This document shows, piece after piece, positions 26,334-36,434 of a DNA stretch of 64,000 bases (its first letter is position 1; each line of letters starts with the position of its first letter). The notes under the pieces were generated by a model. The model had not been told where the DNA came from and made no database searches. It worked only from the letters and a program-made list of their open reading frames with translations. The stretch is from Bacteroidota bacterium. Its GTDB lineage: Bacteria > Bacteroidota > Bacteroidia > Chitinophagales > Chitinophagaceae. The translations under genes and the position numbers were made by a program. Location of the stretch: NCBI GenBank assembly GCA_018266455.1, contig JAFEAJ010000014.1, positions 1-64,000 on the forward strand, read 5' to 3'.

Positions 26334-27038
26334 TTAATAAAAGTTGCGCTTGTTGGTTTTGTTCCAATATATCACCAAAATCAGCCCTACCAATGCCCCG
26401 CCCAAATGGGCCCAGTGTGCAACGCTGTCGCCGGCTGAATTGCGCACGCCCAAAAATAATTCCATTGCTGCATAAGCAAGCACAAACCATTTGGCTTTGA
26501 TAGGCACAAAAAAGTACAGGTAAATAAGGCTATTGGGGAACAAATAGCCAAATGCGGCAAGGCACCCGAACACAGCGCCTGATGCGCCAATGGTCGCTTC
26601 GTTAACACGGAAATTCGGGGAATACAATAAATCTTGTTGCTGATCCAACGGTAGCAAATGAAGGGTGTTCATTACCGGCGCCATTTCATTGTATAAAACA
26701 ACCAGGTGGAAAAGCGCTGACCCCAGGCCGCATAGCATATAAAAAATCAAAAATCTTTTTCCGCCCCAAACATTTTCCAGGATGCTGCCGAACATCCATA
26801 GCGCAAACATGTTGAAGAAAATATGGTCGACCCCTCCATGCATGAACAAATAAGTAACCAACTGGTAAGGCCGGAAATAGACAGAATGTACATCATGAAG
26901 CGCAAAAGTGTTATTAAAGTCAAAATAAGGGTTATTGGCAAAAACCTGCTGCGCGATAAATACCAGCACATTCGCAATAACCAAGTTTTTAATAACAGGG
27001 GGTATCATTTGAAAACCGCCCGGCCTGAATTCAGTCAT
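26334..27038 (-). CDS. Rhomboid family intramembrane serine protease
   Basis: 234 residues from the ATG at 27038. The full catalytic set is present: helix-2 HGGVDHIFFNMFALW (His72, Asn76), the nucleophile TIGASGAVFG (Ser153), and the last helix HWAHLGGALVG (His211). It cleaves transmembrane substrates in the inner membrane. About 73 bp separate it from the downstream pseudorhomboid, suggesting co-expression. An in-frame start at 27062 would add eight residues. Confidence 0.94.
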   Translation of the reverse strand: MTEFRPGGFQMIPPVIKNLVIANVLVFIAQQVFANNPYFDFNNTFALHDVHSVYFRPYQLVTYLFMHGGVDHIFFNMFALWMFGSILENVWGGKRFLIFYMLCGLGSALFHLVVLYNEMAPVMNTLHLLPLDQQQDLLYSPNFRVNEATIGASGAVFGCLAAFGYLFPNSLIYLYFFVPIKAKWFVLAYAAMELFLGVRNSAGDSVAHWAHLGGALVGLILVIYWNKTNKRNFY

Positions 27039-27109
27039 AGTTCCATTTTTGGTGGGTTGCAAATTACAATATTGCGCTACATTACAAGTTCCACAGGCTT
27101 ATAACGTTG

Positions 27110-28519
27110 TTAATTCTTCAGTTTAAGCTGCACCACGCTTTCAATGTGGTGCGTATGGGGGAACATGTCAACAGGCTGGATGTTGGTTGCCGAATATTTC
27201 TCCGACAACTGTCTCAAATCTCTTGCCTGGGTAGCGGGATTACAGCTCACGTACACTATTAATGGAGGTTCCATCTCCAGCAATTTCTCTACTAATTTCT
27301 CATGCATGCCCGCACGCGGCGGGTCAGTAATCACCACATCGGGTTTCCCGTGTTCATCAATAAAATGATCATTGCACACATCAATCACATCGCCGGCAAA
27401 AAAATGTGCATGGCTTACATTATTGATCGCTGCATTTTCTTTGGCGTCCTGCACAGCTTCACCAACCGTTTCTACCCCGATTATTTTTTTTGCCTGAGGG
27501 CTTATAAAAATGCCAATGCTGCCCGTTCCACAGTACAAATCATAAACGGTTTCGCTGCCGCTTAGCTCAGCAAAGTTTTTGACAATATGATATAACTGCT
27601 CCGCCTGTTTGGTATTGGTCTGGAAAAAAGACTTTGGCCCAATCTTGAACCTAAAATCTCCTATCTTCTCCATCACATATCCTTTACCATAATAAACCTG
27701 TGGCGTAAGGCCATAAAGGCTATCATTCCCTTTTTCATTGATGGTATATAGCAATGTAGTGACCTCCTGGAAATTTTTCCGTACATGCTCCAGCAGCGCA
27801 ATCCTTTTTTCTTCGTCCTCATATCCAAACATAATGTTGGCCATCGTTTCCCCGGTAGTGCATACCCTTACCTGCATGTTGCGCAAAAAACCGTAATTCA
27901 GCTTTATGTCATAAAACTGAAAATTTTTTTTGATCGCAAATTCTTTAACGGCAATGCGCAACCGGTTAGAAGGTTCGCCCTGAAGATAGCAGGTTTCGAT
28001 ATCAATTACTTTGTCAAAAATACCTTTTACATGAAACCCTGCAACATCTTGCCGTGAGGTAACGGCTTCATCGTTCAGCTCTTCAGGCAGCAAAAACCTT
28101 TTATTGCTGAAAGTGTATTCAATTTTGTTCCGGTAATATTCGGTTTCTTTTGCTCCGATGATCGGCATCATTTCCGGCAACCTGATTTTGCCGATCCTTT
28201 GCAGGTTATCAGCAACCTGCTTTTGTTTGTACTGCAATTGCTTTTCATAAGGAAGCATCTGCCACTGGCAGCCTCCACATATTCCAAAATGAGAACAGAA
28301 TGGTTTTATCCGCTGTGCTGACAGTTCATGAAATTTTGTTACATATCCTTCAGCCCAGTCTTTTGTATTCCTGAACAACCGGATGTCTACCACATCGCCA
28401 GGCACCGTATTTTCAATAAACACCACTTTCCCATCTACATGCGCCAGCGAATTGCCAATAGCAGCATAGTCTTCTACCCGTATTTTTTCTAACACTGTAT
28501 TTTTCTTTTTCCTTTTCAC
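27110..28519 (-). CDS. rlmD: RlmD-type 23S rRNA (uracil-5-)-methyltransferase
   Basis: 469 residues. Methylates uracil C5 of 23S rRNA (position 1939 in E. coli) using SAM. Parts in order: N-terminal TRAM domain (IRVEDYAAIGNSLAHVDGKV), 4Fe-4S cysteines (CSHFGICGGCQWQ), SAM-binding VYDLYCGTGSIGIFI, VITDPPRAGMHEKL, and the catalytic cysteine in IVYVSCNPATQARDL. The start is GTG at 28519. Bacteroidota often have more than one member of this family, so the exact uridine is not certain. Confidence 0.9.
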   Translation of the reverse strand: MKRKKKNTVLEKIRVEDYAAIGNSLAHVDGKVVFIENTVPGDVVDIRLFRNTKDWAEGYVTKFHELSAQRIKPFCSHFGICGGCQWQMLPYEKQLQYKQKQVADNLQRIGKIRLPEMMPIIGAKETEYYRNKIEYTFSNKRFLLPEELNDEAVTSRQDVAGFHVKGIFDKVIDIETCYLQGEPSNRLRIAVKEFAIKKNFQFYDIKLNYGFLRNMQVRVCTTGETMANIMFGYEDEEKRIALLEHVRKNFQEVTTLLYTINEKGNDSLYGLTPQVYYGKGYVMEKIGDFRFKIGPKSFFQTNTKQAEQLYHIVKNFAELSGSETVYDLYCGTGSIGIFISPQAKKIIGVETVGEAVQDAKENAAINNVSHAHFFAGDVIDVCNDHFIDEHGKPDVVITDPPRAGMHEKLVEKLLEMEPPLIVYVSCNPATQARDLRQLSEKYSATNIQPVDMFPHTHHIESVVQLKLKN

Positions 28520-28702
28520 GGCGCAAAAGTAGGGAATATGGGCTTCAGGCTTTTCGTTTTATGCTTTTCATAAAAAGAGCGGGCCTGGAGCGCAAATGAA
28601 TAAATTTTTCTTAAAATTCAATTGAAGCACAATGTTGTATGAAGCCATTCGTTTTCTTCTTTTATGAAACCATCTAACTTCGCCCAAAATTAAAAAACAG
28701 AT

Positions 28703-30142
28703 ATGCGCTCAGGAAAAATGAGATTATTGCTGGCATTCTTTTTTGTTTCCATTACCGCAGTTGCCCAGGAAGGTTACAATATCAAACTGACATTAAAGCC
28801 ATATACCAACAGCCTTGTTTACCTGGCTTATTACTATGGCAAATTAAAAGCTGTGGCTGATTCAGCCATGCTGGACGCCAACAGCACCACCACTTTTCAG
28901 GGCAGGGACAAATTGCCGGGCGGTATTTATTTCATTGTTTCTCCCAAAAAGGAGCTCCTTTTTGAATTGCTGATCGATAAACAACAACAGTTTTCCATTG
29001 TGGCAGACACTGCTAACCTTTCCAAAAACCTACATTTCACCGGTTCGCCGGACAATACTTTGTTTTTTACTTATACCAGGCAAATGGGGCAATATGGCGA
29101 ATCGTTAACCAATTTGCAGAAAGAATTTGCAAGCGCAAAAAACAAAAAGGATTCGGCCCATGCCAGAGAGAAAATGATCTCACTTAACAAAGAAGTGCAG
29201 GATTACCGTAACGATTTAGGGGCAAAGAACCCAAATTCATTGCTCTCCGCATTATTAGCCGCTATGAAGGAGCCCACTGTGCCACCCGCTTCGCAGCAGC
29301 CCGGTGGCAAATATGATTCGGCATTTGCGTACCGCTATTATAAATCCCATTATTGGGATGGCATTTCATTCACTGACGACAGGCTTGTGCGGACTCCCTT
29401 TTTCGAGAACAAGCTGGATAAATATTTTAAGGACCTTGTTTCCCCCACTCCGGATTCGATTAATAAAGAAGTTGACTGGATGCTCCTGTATTCGCGCACT
29501 GCGAAAGAAATGTACAAATACCTGCTCGTTCATTTCGTGCAGAAATACATTAACCCGGAATATATGGGGCAGGATGCAGTGTTCGTGCATATTTTCGAAA
29601 AGTTCATCAACACCGGCGAAGCTGATTTCTTTACTGAAAAATACAGGAAGGTAATTAATGACCGTGCTTATAGCCTGATGGCCAACCTCATTGGGCAGCC
29701 GGCAGCCAATCTCGACATGGTTGACACTTTAAACAAGCCCGAGCCGCTGTATGGGGTAGACGCCAAATTTATTGTGCTTTGCTTTTGGGACCCCACCTGT
29801 AGCCATTGTAAGGAAGAATTGCCAAAACTGGATTCGATTTACCGGGCAAAATGGAAAGCAGAAGGCGTTAAAATGTATGCCGTGATGGTGGAAGGAGGGC
29901 AGGACAACTGGCGCAAATTCATCCACGACCACAATTTGAAAGATTGGATACACGTTTATCAGCCAAAAGACAAGGCAGAAGCAGATGAGGCGGCAAACCG
30001 CCCGGGCTACAGGCAGCTTTTTGATGTGTACCAAACCCCAACTTTATACCTGCTGGACAAAGACAAACATATCATAGCAAAAAAACTTTCCTATCAACAG
30101 TTCGATGAAGTGATCCGCCTGAAACTGAAAAATGGAAAATAG
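28703..30142 (+). CDS. Periplasmic thioredoxin-like protein (DUF4369 and DUF5106-type)
   Basis: 479 residues. Signal peptide (LLLAFFFVSITAVAQ), then a DUF4369-like beta domain (YNIKLTLKPYTNSLVYLAYYYG), a helical DUF5106-like middle, and a C-terminal thioredoxin fold with the redox motif CSHC in FVLCFWDPTCSHCKEELPKL-like context (IVLCFWDPTCSHCKE) and the cis-proline at YQTPTLYLL. This is a TlpA/ResA-type thiol-disulfide protein. The next gene, a parvulin-type PPIase, starts 7 bp downstream. Together they suggest a periplasmic protein-folding pair. Confidence 0.88.
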   Translation: MRSGKMRLLLAFFFVSITAVAQEGYNIKLTLKPYTNSLVYLAYYYGKLKAVADSAMLDANSTTTFQGRDKLPGGIYFIVSPKKELLFELLIDKQQQFSIVADTANLSKNLHFTGSPDNTLFFTYTRQMGQYGESLTNLQKEFASAKNKKDSAHAREKMISLNKEVQDYRNDLGAKNPNSLLSALLAAMKEPTVPPASQQPGGKYDSAFAYRYYKSHYWDGISFTDDRLVRTPFFENKLDKYFKDLVSPTPDSINKEVDWMLLYSRTAKEMYKYLLVHFVQKYINPEYMGQDAVFVHIFEKFINTGEADFFTEKYRKVINDRAYSLMANLIGQPAANLDMVDTLNKPEPLYGVDAKFIVLCFWDPTCSHCKEELPKLDSIYRAKWKAEGVKMYAVMVEGGQDNWRKFIHDHNLKDWIHVYQPKDKAEADEAANRPGYRQLFDVYQTPTLYLLDKDKHIIAKKLSYQQFDEVIRLKLKNGK

Positions 30143-30149
30143 GACCGAT

Positions 30150-32090
30150 ATGAAAACACTTAATGTAAAATTCGTCGTGGCAGTTGTTTTTTTTCAGCTA
30201 ATGCTTACCAACGGCAAGCCCCAGGCCGTATTCAGCTATGGCGCCAACACTGTGAGCAAAGAAGATTTCCTGAAAGCATATACAAAAAACAATAATGAAG
30301 GGAAGCCTACCGAAAAATCGTACCGGGATTATCTTGAGCTCTATATCCGTTATAAGCTAAAAGTGAAAGCCGCTTATGACATGCATTTAGATTCTCTTTC
30401 TGCACAGCTCACAGAACTAAAAAATTTCCGGAACCAGGTAGCCAATGGCTACATGAACGATGAAGAAAGCCTGAACAAATTGATAAATGAAGCTTATGAA
30501 AGAAGCCTGAAAGATGTGCATGTTGCTTTTATTTTTGTTGCTGCGCCACAAAACGCAACGCCTGCTGATACACTGGGTGCCTATAAAAAAATAAACAGCA
30601 TTTATAATGAATTAAAGAAAGAAAAAGATTTTGGCGAAGAAGCAGCGCTTCATTCCGAAGACCCTTCTGCAAAAAACAACCACGGCGACCTTGGATGGAT
30701 CAATGTATTTACTTTGCCCTATGAGCTGGAAACACTGGCCTATGCTACTCAGCCACTGCATTTTTCTAAGCCTTACAGGGCTAAGGGGGGCTATGTTATT
30801 TTTAAAAACCTGGGAGAGAGGAAAGCTTCAGGCAAAATAAAAGTGGCACATATACTTTTGGCAATCCCCCCAAATGCAGACACTGCCGTGAAAGCCCAAA
30901 TCAAATTGCAAGCAGATTCAGTGTATAATGCCATTATCAACGGTGCTAATTTTGGCGAACTGGCGCGGAAGTACAGCAGTGACAATTTATCTTACCAAAC
31001 AGGTGGGGAAATTGCTGAATTTGGGGTCGGCAAATACGAGCCTGCATTTGAAGAAGCTGCCTTCCATTTGAATAAAGATGGAGAGGTTGGCAAACCTGTT
31101 TTAACCACATTTGGCTACCATATTATTAAGCTCCTTTCGAAAAGAAATATTCCGGAAAAAGACAAAGAAACCTTTGAAGGATTAAAACAAAGAATTAAAG
31201 CCGATGCCCGCATTGCAGTGGCAACAAAAAAATTCCTCAATAAAATTTTCAGGCAAACAAATTTCAAAAAATACCCTGTTAATGAACAAAAACTCTCTAT
31301 TTATACTGACAGCATTTTGCAGCGCCGCAGCACTGCCGATTTCCCCCAATTCAGCAACAACACCCTTTTATTCTCCATCAATAAAAAAAATTATACCATA
31401 AAAGATTGGATCAACTACGCCAGGGGCGCAAAATCGAACCCGGTTTTTGCAAGAAAAAATAATGGGGAATTAATGGAAAAGTTTATTGAGATGACAGCGC
31501 TTACTTATTACCGTGAGCACCTCGAAGAATACAACAAGGACTTTGCTTATCAGCTGAAAGAGTTCAGGGAAGGGAATTTATTGTTTGAAGTGATGCAAAG
31601 GAAAATTTGGGATAAAGCCGCTGTTGATAGCGCGGGTTTAAGAAACTATTACAATGCACACAGGGACAAATACTGGTGGCAACCCGGGGCAGATGCGGTA
31701 TTGTTCACCTGCACCAGCGAAAAAGCGGCTGATGATGTAAAAAGCAAATTACAGAACAATTTCCCAGGCTGGAGAAAACTGATAGACGGCTCTAATGGTT
31801 CGGTACAAGCAGATTCAGGAAGGTTTGAACAGGCCCAGTTGCCCATAAGCGATAAAAAATCAGTAACAGCCGGGTTTACCTCCTTTATTGTTGTTCCTCC
31901 TGACAATACAGTCAGCTTTGCTTATATCATTAGGCTGTACAGTGAAAAAACGTCAAGAAGTTTTGAGGAAGCAAAGGGCTTTGTCATTAACGATTATCAA
32001 AATTACCTTGAAGACAAATGGATTGCTGAACTGAAAAAAAAATATCCGGTAAAAGTAAATGAAACTGTTCTGAAAAGCCTGTTGAAATAG
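30150..32090 (+). CDS. Periplasmic SurA/PpiC-like peptidyl-prolyl isomerase with two parvulin domains
   Basis: 646 residues with a signal peptide (FVVAVVFFQLMLTNG). A SurA-like helical N-terminus (KEDFLKAYTKNN) is followed by two parvulin domains. The first (DVHVAFIFVAAP ... GDLGWINVFTLPYELETLAY) is degenerate near its start; the second (IKVAHILLAIPP ... GGEIAEFGVGKYEPAFEEAAF, TFGYHIIKLLSKR) is canonical. The remaining 260 residues form a large helical and beta region of unknown fold. It likely acts as a chaperone for outer-membrane proteins. I chose the ATG at 30150, which gives a clean signal peptide. Confidence 0.9.
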   Translation: MKTLNVKFVVAVVFFQLMLTNGKPQAVFSYGANTVSKEDFLKAYTKNNNEGKPTEKSYRDYLELYIRYKLKVKAAYDMHLDSLSAQLTELKNFRNQVANGYMNDEESLNKLINEAYERSLKDVHVAFIFVAAPQNATPADTLGAYKKINSIYNELKKEKDFGEEAALHSEDPSAKNNHGDLGWINVFTLPYELETLAYATQPLHFSKPYRAKGGYVIFKNLGERKASGKIKVAHILLAIPPNADTAVKAQIKLQADSVYNAIINGANFGELARKYSSDNLSYQTGGEIAEFGVGKYEPAFEEAAFHLNKDGEVGKPVLTTFGYHIIKLLSKRNIPEKDKETFEGLKQRIKADARIAVATKKFLNKIFRQTNFKKYPVNEQKLSIYTDSILQRRSTADFPQFSNNTLLFSINKKNYTIKDWINYARGAKSNPVFARKNNGELMEKFIEMTALTYYREHLEEYNKDFAYQLKEFREGNLLFEVMQRKIWDKAAVDSAGLRNYYNAHRDKYWWQPGADAVLFTCTSEKAADDVKSKLQNNFPGWRKLIDGSNGSVQADSGRFEQAQLPISDKKSVTAGFTSFIVVPPDNTVSFAYIIRLYSEKTSRSFEEAKGFVINDYQNYLEDKWIAELKKKYPVKVNETVLKSLLK

Positions 32091-32188
32091 GCGCAAAGCC
32101 GGAAAGAGTATTCTTTATGAAATTTATGACCGGCATCTTTAATAAGATCATCATGTAGTGCCCTCTCCTTCCCGTACCACAGGCTTCT

Positions 32189-33142
32189 TTAAACAATCTC
32201 CTTTACTACATTCCAGATCACTTTTGGCTTGCCCAGCGTGTAGTAATGAAGAACGGGGACATTTGCCTTTTTTAATTCCCTGCTTTGTTCAACCAGCCAT
32301 TCTGTTCCTACCATCTCCACTTCTGCATCGGTTTTACATTTCATTATTGCATTGGAAAGCTCTTTGGGAATATCTACATGAAACACTTTAGGAAGGATAG
32401 ACAATTGCTTTTTATTGGTAATGGGTTTTAGCCCGGGAATGATCGGAGCTTCAATGCCCATGGCGCGGCAGGTCTTTACAAAATCGAAGTATTTCCGGTT
32501 GTCAAAAAACATTTGAGTGGTAACATATTCAGCGCCAGCTTCCACTTTTGCTTTCAGGTGTGTCAGGTCGGTGTCCAGGTTCGGGGCTTCAAAATGCTTT
32601 TCGGGATAACCAGCTACTCCAATACAAAAATTGGTCTTCCCGCCATTTTTTATATCTTCCTCCAGGTAAATGCCATGGTTCAGGCTCACTACCTGTTTCA
32701 GCAAGTCTATTGCATAAGCATGGCCATCAGGCTCGGCTTCAAATGATGACTCATTTTTTGCAGCGTCCCCGCGTAGCACAAGCACATTGTCAATGCCTAA
32801 AAAATGCAGGTCAATGAGCGCATCTTCTGTTTCGCGCTTGGCAAAACCGCCGCAAATCAAATGGGGCACCGCATCAATCTGGTAATGGTTCATAATAGCT
32901 GCACAAATACCCACCGTGCCGGGCCGTTTGCGCACTTCCACCTTTTCAAAAGTGCCGTCTGCCTTTTTCTTGAACATGGTTTCGCTGCGGTGGTAAGTAA
33001 CATTGATGAACGACGGCCTGAATTCCATCAATGGGTCAAGATGGTCATAAATAGAGCTGATGGTTTTGCCTTTTAAAGGAGGCAAAATCTCAAATGAGAC
33101 CTGTGTGCCTTTCGACTCTCTTATGTGATCGATTACTTTCAT
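32189..33142 (-). CDS. metF: 5,10-methylenetetrahydrofolate reductase
   Basis: 317 residues. A FAD-dependent TIM-barrel enzyme that makes 5-methyl-THF for methionine synthesis. Key segments: VSFEILPPLKGK, FINVTYHRSE, DAVPHLICGGF, NVLVLRGDAAK (FAD and folate binding), FCIGVAGYPEKHFEAP, KVEAGAEYVTTQMFFDN and APIIPGLKPITNKKQL. It converges with the PPIase gene, and 193 bp separate it from lptB. Confidence 0.96.
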   Translation of the reverse strand: MKVIDHIRESKGTQVSFEILPPLKGKTISSIYDHLDPLMEFRPSFINVTYHRSETMFKKKADGTFEKVEVRKRPGTVGICAAIMNHYQIDAVPHLICGGFAKRETEDALIDLHFLGIDNVLVLRGDAAKNESSFEAEPDGHAYAIDLLKQVVSLNHGIYLEEDIKNGGKTNFCIGVAGYPEKHFEAPNLDTDLTHLKAKVEAGAEYVTTQMFFDNRKYFDFVKTCRAMGIEAPIIPGLKPITNKKQLSILPKVFHVDIPKELSNAIMKCKTDAEVEMVGTEWLVEQSRELKKANVPVLHYYTLGKPKVIWNVVKEIV

Positions 33143-33335
33143 ATTAAATGGCTAATTGCGGCATCACTAACCTGTGCAGTTTTCCAAAGCCTTTCATCGT
33201 CAACTGCCGACCGGATCAGCCCGCAAACATAATTCAATAGCAGCAAGAACGCAAATAGCTGTTAAAGTATTTCGCCAGGCTTGCTTCATTCCATTCTGTT
33301 CCGGTATTTTTGCAAAAAAATTTTCATTGAGCTTA

Positions 33336-34115
33336 ATGATACACACCCAGGACCTGGTAAAAACATACAGCAGCCGCACCGTAGTGAACCATGTTTCGGT
33401 AAATGTGAAACAAGGGGAGATCGTTGGCCTCTTAGGCCCGAACGGAGCCGGTAAAACCACCACATTTTACATGGTCGTGGGGTTAATAAAACCAGATGAG
33501 GGCAGTGTTTTTCTCAGCGATACCGAGATTACTAAAATGCCAATGTACAAGCGGGCGCAAATGGGCATTGGCTACCTGCCACAGGAAGCATCTGTGTTCC
33601 GCAAACTGAGCGTGGAAGACAATATCAAGGCTATCCTGGAAATGCGAAAGATTACAAAATTGGAACAAAAAGAAAAACTGGAAAGCCTGCTGGAAGAATT
33701 TGGCCTGAACCATGTGCGCAAGAACAATGGCGATTCTTTGAGCGGCGGTGAAAGAAGGAGAACAGAAATTGCCCGCGCCCTTGCTGTTGACCCGAAGTTT
33801 ATTTTACTGGATGAGCCTTTTGCGGGCGTTGACCCGATTGCCGTAGAAGACATACAGACTGTAGTTGCAAAACTAAAATATAAGAATATCGGCATATTGA
33901 TCACTGATCATAATGTAAATGAAACACTGTCCATTTGCGACCGGGCTTACCTGCTGATTGAAGGGAAAATTTTCAAGCACGGAACTGCCGAAGAGCTCGC
34001 AAATGACGAGCACGTTCGCCGTTTATATCTTGGAAGGAATTTTGAACTGAAGCGGAAAGATTATTTGCATGAAGAAGCGAGAGGAGAAAACACTACCGGT
34101 ATTGATGAGCGATGA
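33336..34115 (+). CDS. lptB: LPS export ABC transporter ATP-binding protein LptB
   Basis: 259 residues. Powers lipopolysaccharide extraction by LptFG. Walker [16 protein letters not shown]-loop [19 protein letters not shown] (typical LptB), signature [16 protein letters not shown], Walker [19 protein letters not shown]-loop [13 protein letters not shown] chose the ATG at 33336; the frame is open upstream but the extra 54 residues are not part of the family. The partner membrane subunits are not in the window. Confidence 0.95.
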   Translation: MIHTQDLVKTYSSRTVVNHVSVNVKQGEIVGLLGPNGAGKTTTFYMVVGLIKPDEGSVFLSDTEITKMPMYKRAQMGIGYLPQEASVFRKLSVEDNIKAILEMRKITKLEQKEKLESLLEEFGLNHVRKNNGDSLSGGERRRTEIARALAVDPKFILLDEPFAGVDPIAVEDIQTVVAKLKYKNIGILITDHNVNETLSICDRAYLLIEGKIFKHGTAEELANDEHVRRLYLGRNFELKRKDYLHEEARGENTTGIDER

Positions 34116-34300
34116 CCTGATTTGTGAAAAAATTTCCCGATACAGTTCCCGGGCAGATTTTTAAAATATAGATAAGCGCTTTTAAATATTAGTATTAAAA
34201 ACAGGAGCTGCCTGATTTTTGTTTATGAACATGCAATGCGCATTTTGATTTTGCTCCTTATTGCGATTTAGATATAGCAAAAAAAGAAAAGCTGGTTTTG

Positions 34301-34329
34301 AAAAAAACGGCTTTGGGGAAGCCAAAGCC
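34301..34329 (-). terminator. Intrinsic terminator of typA
   Basis: ggctttgg (34309-34316) and ccaaagcc (34322-34329) form an 8-bp GC-rich stem with a 5-base loop. On the minus strand the stem is followed by a U run (complement of 34301-34307). It lies 26 bases after the typA stop. Confidence 0.75.
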
Positions 34330-34355
34330 CCTTCTATCATATAGCGCTACAGTAG

Positions 34356-36164
34356 TTACACCTCTGCTGCAAGCTTTTTTTGCATTCTTTTCCTGTCTTC
34401 TTCATTCAATACCACTTTTCGCAGGCGAATGATTTTTGGAGTTACTTCAATGCATTCGTCCTGCTGGATGTATTCCATACATTCTTCTAAAGTCATTTCT
34501 ATTTTTGGCACAATGCGGACGGAATCATCGCTTCCGCTTGCGCGCATGTTTGTCAATTTTTTCCCTTCGGTGGCATTCACTACCAGGTCGCCTGGTTTAA
34601 TGTGTTCGGCAATTATCTGCCCAACATACACGTCTTCGCCAGGGCTTACAAAAAATGAGCCCCGGTCCTGCAGTTTATCAATGGAGTAACCTGTTGTCTT
34701 CTCCTGGTTTTTTGAAATCAGCACGCCATTATTCCTTCCGGGGATCTGTCCTTTCCAGGGCTTATATTCGAGAAAACGGTGCGCCATAACAGCTTCGCCA
34801 GCTGTGTTGGTGAGCATGCTGCTGCGCAATCCGATCAAACCGCGTGAAGGGATTTCAAATTCCAGGTGCTGCATCTCCCCTTTCGTTTCCATCACCAACA
34901 GCTCGCCTTTGCGCTGCGTTACCATGTCAATTACTTTACCGCTGAATTCAGCAGGAACATCCACCACTAATATTTCATAGGGCTCATGCTTTTTCCCATC
35001 GATTTCTTTCACCAAAACTGTTGGCTGGCCAACTGTAAGTTCAAAGCCTTCACGGCGCATGGTCTCAATCAAAATGCCCAAATGCAAAATGCCACGCCCA
35101 AACACCAAAAAACTGTCAGCGCTGTCCGTATCTTCCACTTTCAATGCAAGGTTTTTTTCCGTTTCTTTCATCAGCCTGTCGCGCAACTGGCGGCTGGTCA
35201 CAAACTTTCCGTCTTTCCCAAAAAATGGTGAAGTGTTAATGCTGAAAAGCATGCTCATTGTCGGCTCATCAACACTGATCACTGGCAGCGCTTCCGGGTT
35301 TTCTGCATCAGCGATCGTATCGCCAATATTAAAATCCTCAAGCCCAACTACGGCACAAATATCTCCGGCAGATACTTCCGTTGCTTTTGCTTTTCCCATT
35401 CCCATAAAAGTGTAAAGCTCTTTTACTTTCATCTTTTTGCTAGTGCCATCCGTTTGCATCAAAGCGATTTGCTGATTTTCTTTGATACCCCCCCGAGCTA
35501 TTTTTCCAACAGCAATCCTTCCGAGAAAAGAAGAATAATCGAGGGAAGTGATCTGCATTTGCAAAGTCCCTTCCGAAACCTGCGGTGCGGGAACATATTT
35601 AAGAATGCCATCTAATAACGGGGTGATGTCAGCGCATGGCTCGTTCTTGCTATTGAACCACCCGTTCTTCCCTGAGCCATAAAATGTCGGGAAATCCAAT
35701 TGTTCTTCTGTTGCATCAAGGTTGAAGAACAATTCAAAAACTGCATCATGCACTTCATCGGGGCGACAGTTAGGCTTGTCAACTTTATTGATGACCACAA
35801 TGGGCTTTAAGTTCAACTGCAATGCTTTTTGCAAAACGAAACGGGTTTGCGGCATAGGCCCTTCAAAAGCATCTACCAGCAATAGTACGCCATCTGCCAT
35901 TTTCAGCACGCGTTCAACTTCTCCGCCAAAATCGCTGTGGCCGGGGGTATCAATAACATTTATCTTAACCCCCTTGTATTGAACTGCTGCATTTTTGCTA
36001 AAAATAGTAATGCCGCGCTCTCTTTCCAGGTCGTTGCTGTCCATAATAAGCTCACCGGTTTCCTGGTTCTCGCGGAACACCTTGGTAGCGTGCAGGATCT
36101 TATCTACTAATGTAGTCTTACCGTGGTCAACGTGGGCGATTATCGCAATATTTCTGATATCCAT
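34356..36164 (-). CDS. typA: Ribosome-associated GTPase TypA/BipA
   Basis: 602 residues. A translational GTPase involved in ribosome assembly and stress or cold adaptation. G1 AHVDHGKTTLVD, switch I around ERGITIFSKN, G3 DTPGHSDFGGEV, G4 NKVDKPNCRP, then domain II, EF-G-like domains III and V and the TypA-specific C-terminal domain (EFSGKVIDMVTQRKGELL; IPGRNNGVLISKNQEKTTGY). A consensus promoter lies upstream and a terminator downstream, so it is monocistronic. Confidence 0.97.
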   Translation of the reverse strand: MDIRNIAIIAHVDHGKTTLVDKILHATKVFRENQETGELIMDSNDLERERGITIFSKNAAVQYKGVKINVIDTPGHSDFGGEVERVLKMADGVLLLVDAFEGPMPQTRFVLQKALQLNLKPIVVINKVDKPNCRPDEVHDAVFELFFNLDATEEQLDFPTFYGSGKNGWFNSKNEPCADITPLLDGILKYVPAPQVSEGTLQMQITSLDYSSFLGRIAVGKIARGGIKENQQIALMQTDGTSKKMKVKELYTFMGMGKAKATEVSAGDICAVVGLEDFNIGDTIADAENPEALPVISVDEPTMSMLFSINTSPFFGKDGKFVTSRQLRDRLMKETEKNLALKVEDTDSADSFLVFGRGILHLGILIETMRREGFELTVGQPTVLVKEIDGKKHEPYEILVVDVPAEFSGKVIDMVTQRKGELLVMETKGEMQHLEFEIPSRGLIGLRSSMLTNTAGEAVMAHRFLEYKPWKGQIPGRNNGVLISKNQEKTTGYSIDKLQDRGSFFVSPGEDVYVGQIIAEHIKPGDLVVNATEGKKLTNMRASGSDDSVRIVPKIEMTLEECMEYIQQDECIEVTPKIIRLRKVVLNEEDRKRMQKKLAAEV

Positions 36165-36266
36165 AAGCTGATTTGTTGAAGAGCAGGACAGTTTTCTATT
36201 ATCACTTATATATTATACCGCACAAAACATAAGCCACATTTAACTGTGCTCAAAAATTTGAAGCCG

Positions 36267-36297
36267 CAAAGGTAAGCCAAAACAACGGTTAGGCAAA
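36267..36297 (-). promoter_or_regulatory. Consensus Bacteroidota promoter of typA
   Basis: Minus-strand TTTG (36297-36294), exactly 19 bases, then TACCTTTG (36274-36267). This matches both boxes and the spacing of the Bacteroidota sigma-A consensus. It predicts a leader of about 95 bases for typA. Confidence 0.7.
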
Positions 36298-36434
36298 GAA
36301 GAAAGAGGAACTTAATTTAATGACAATTAAGAATGGACCGCGCCTAAAGCTCAACTCCCTGAAAAATATCTTTATCCACTGATCTTCGGTTACCATTTTG
36401 GTCCAGGAGGCATGAACTTTAAACTATAAAGAGC

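Noticed and set aside
28517..28531. Minus-strand TACTTTTG next to the rlmD GTG start
   Set aside because: It would place the transcription start at or inside the start codon; likely chance.
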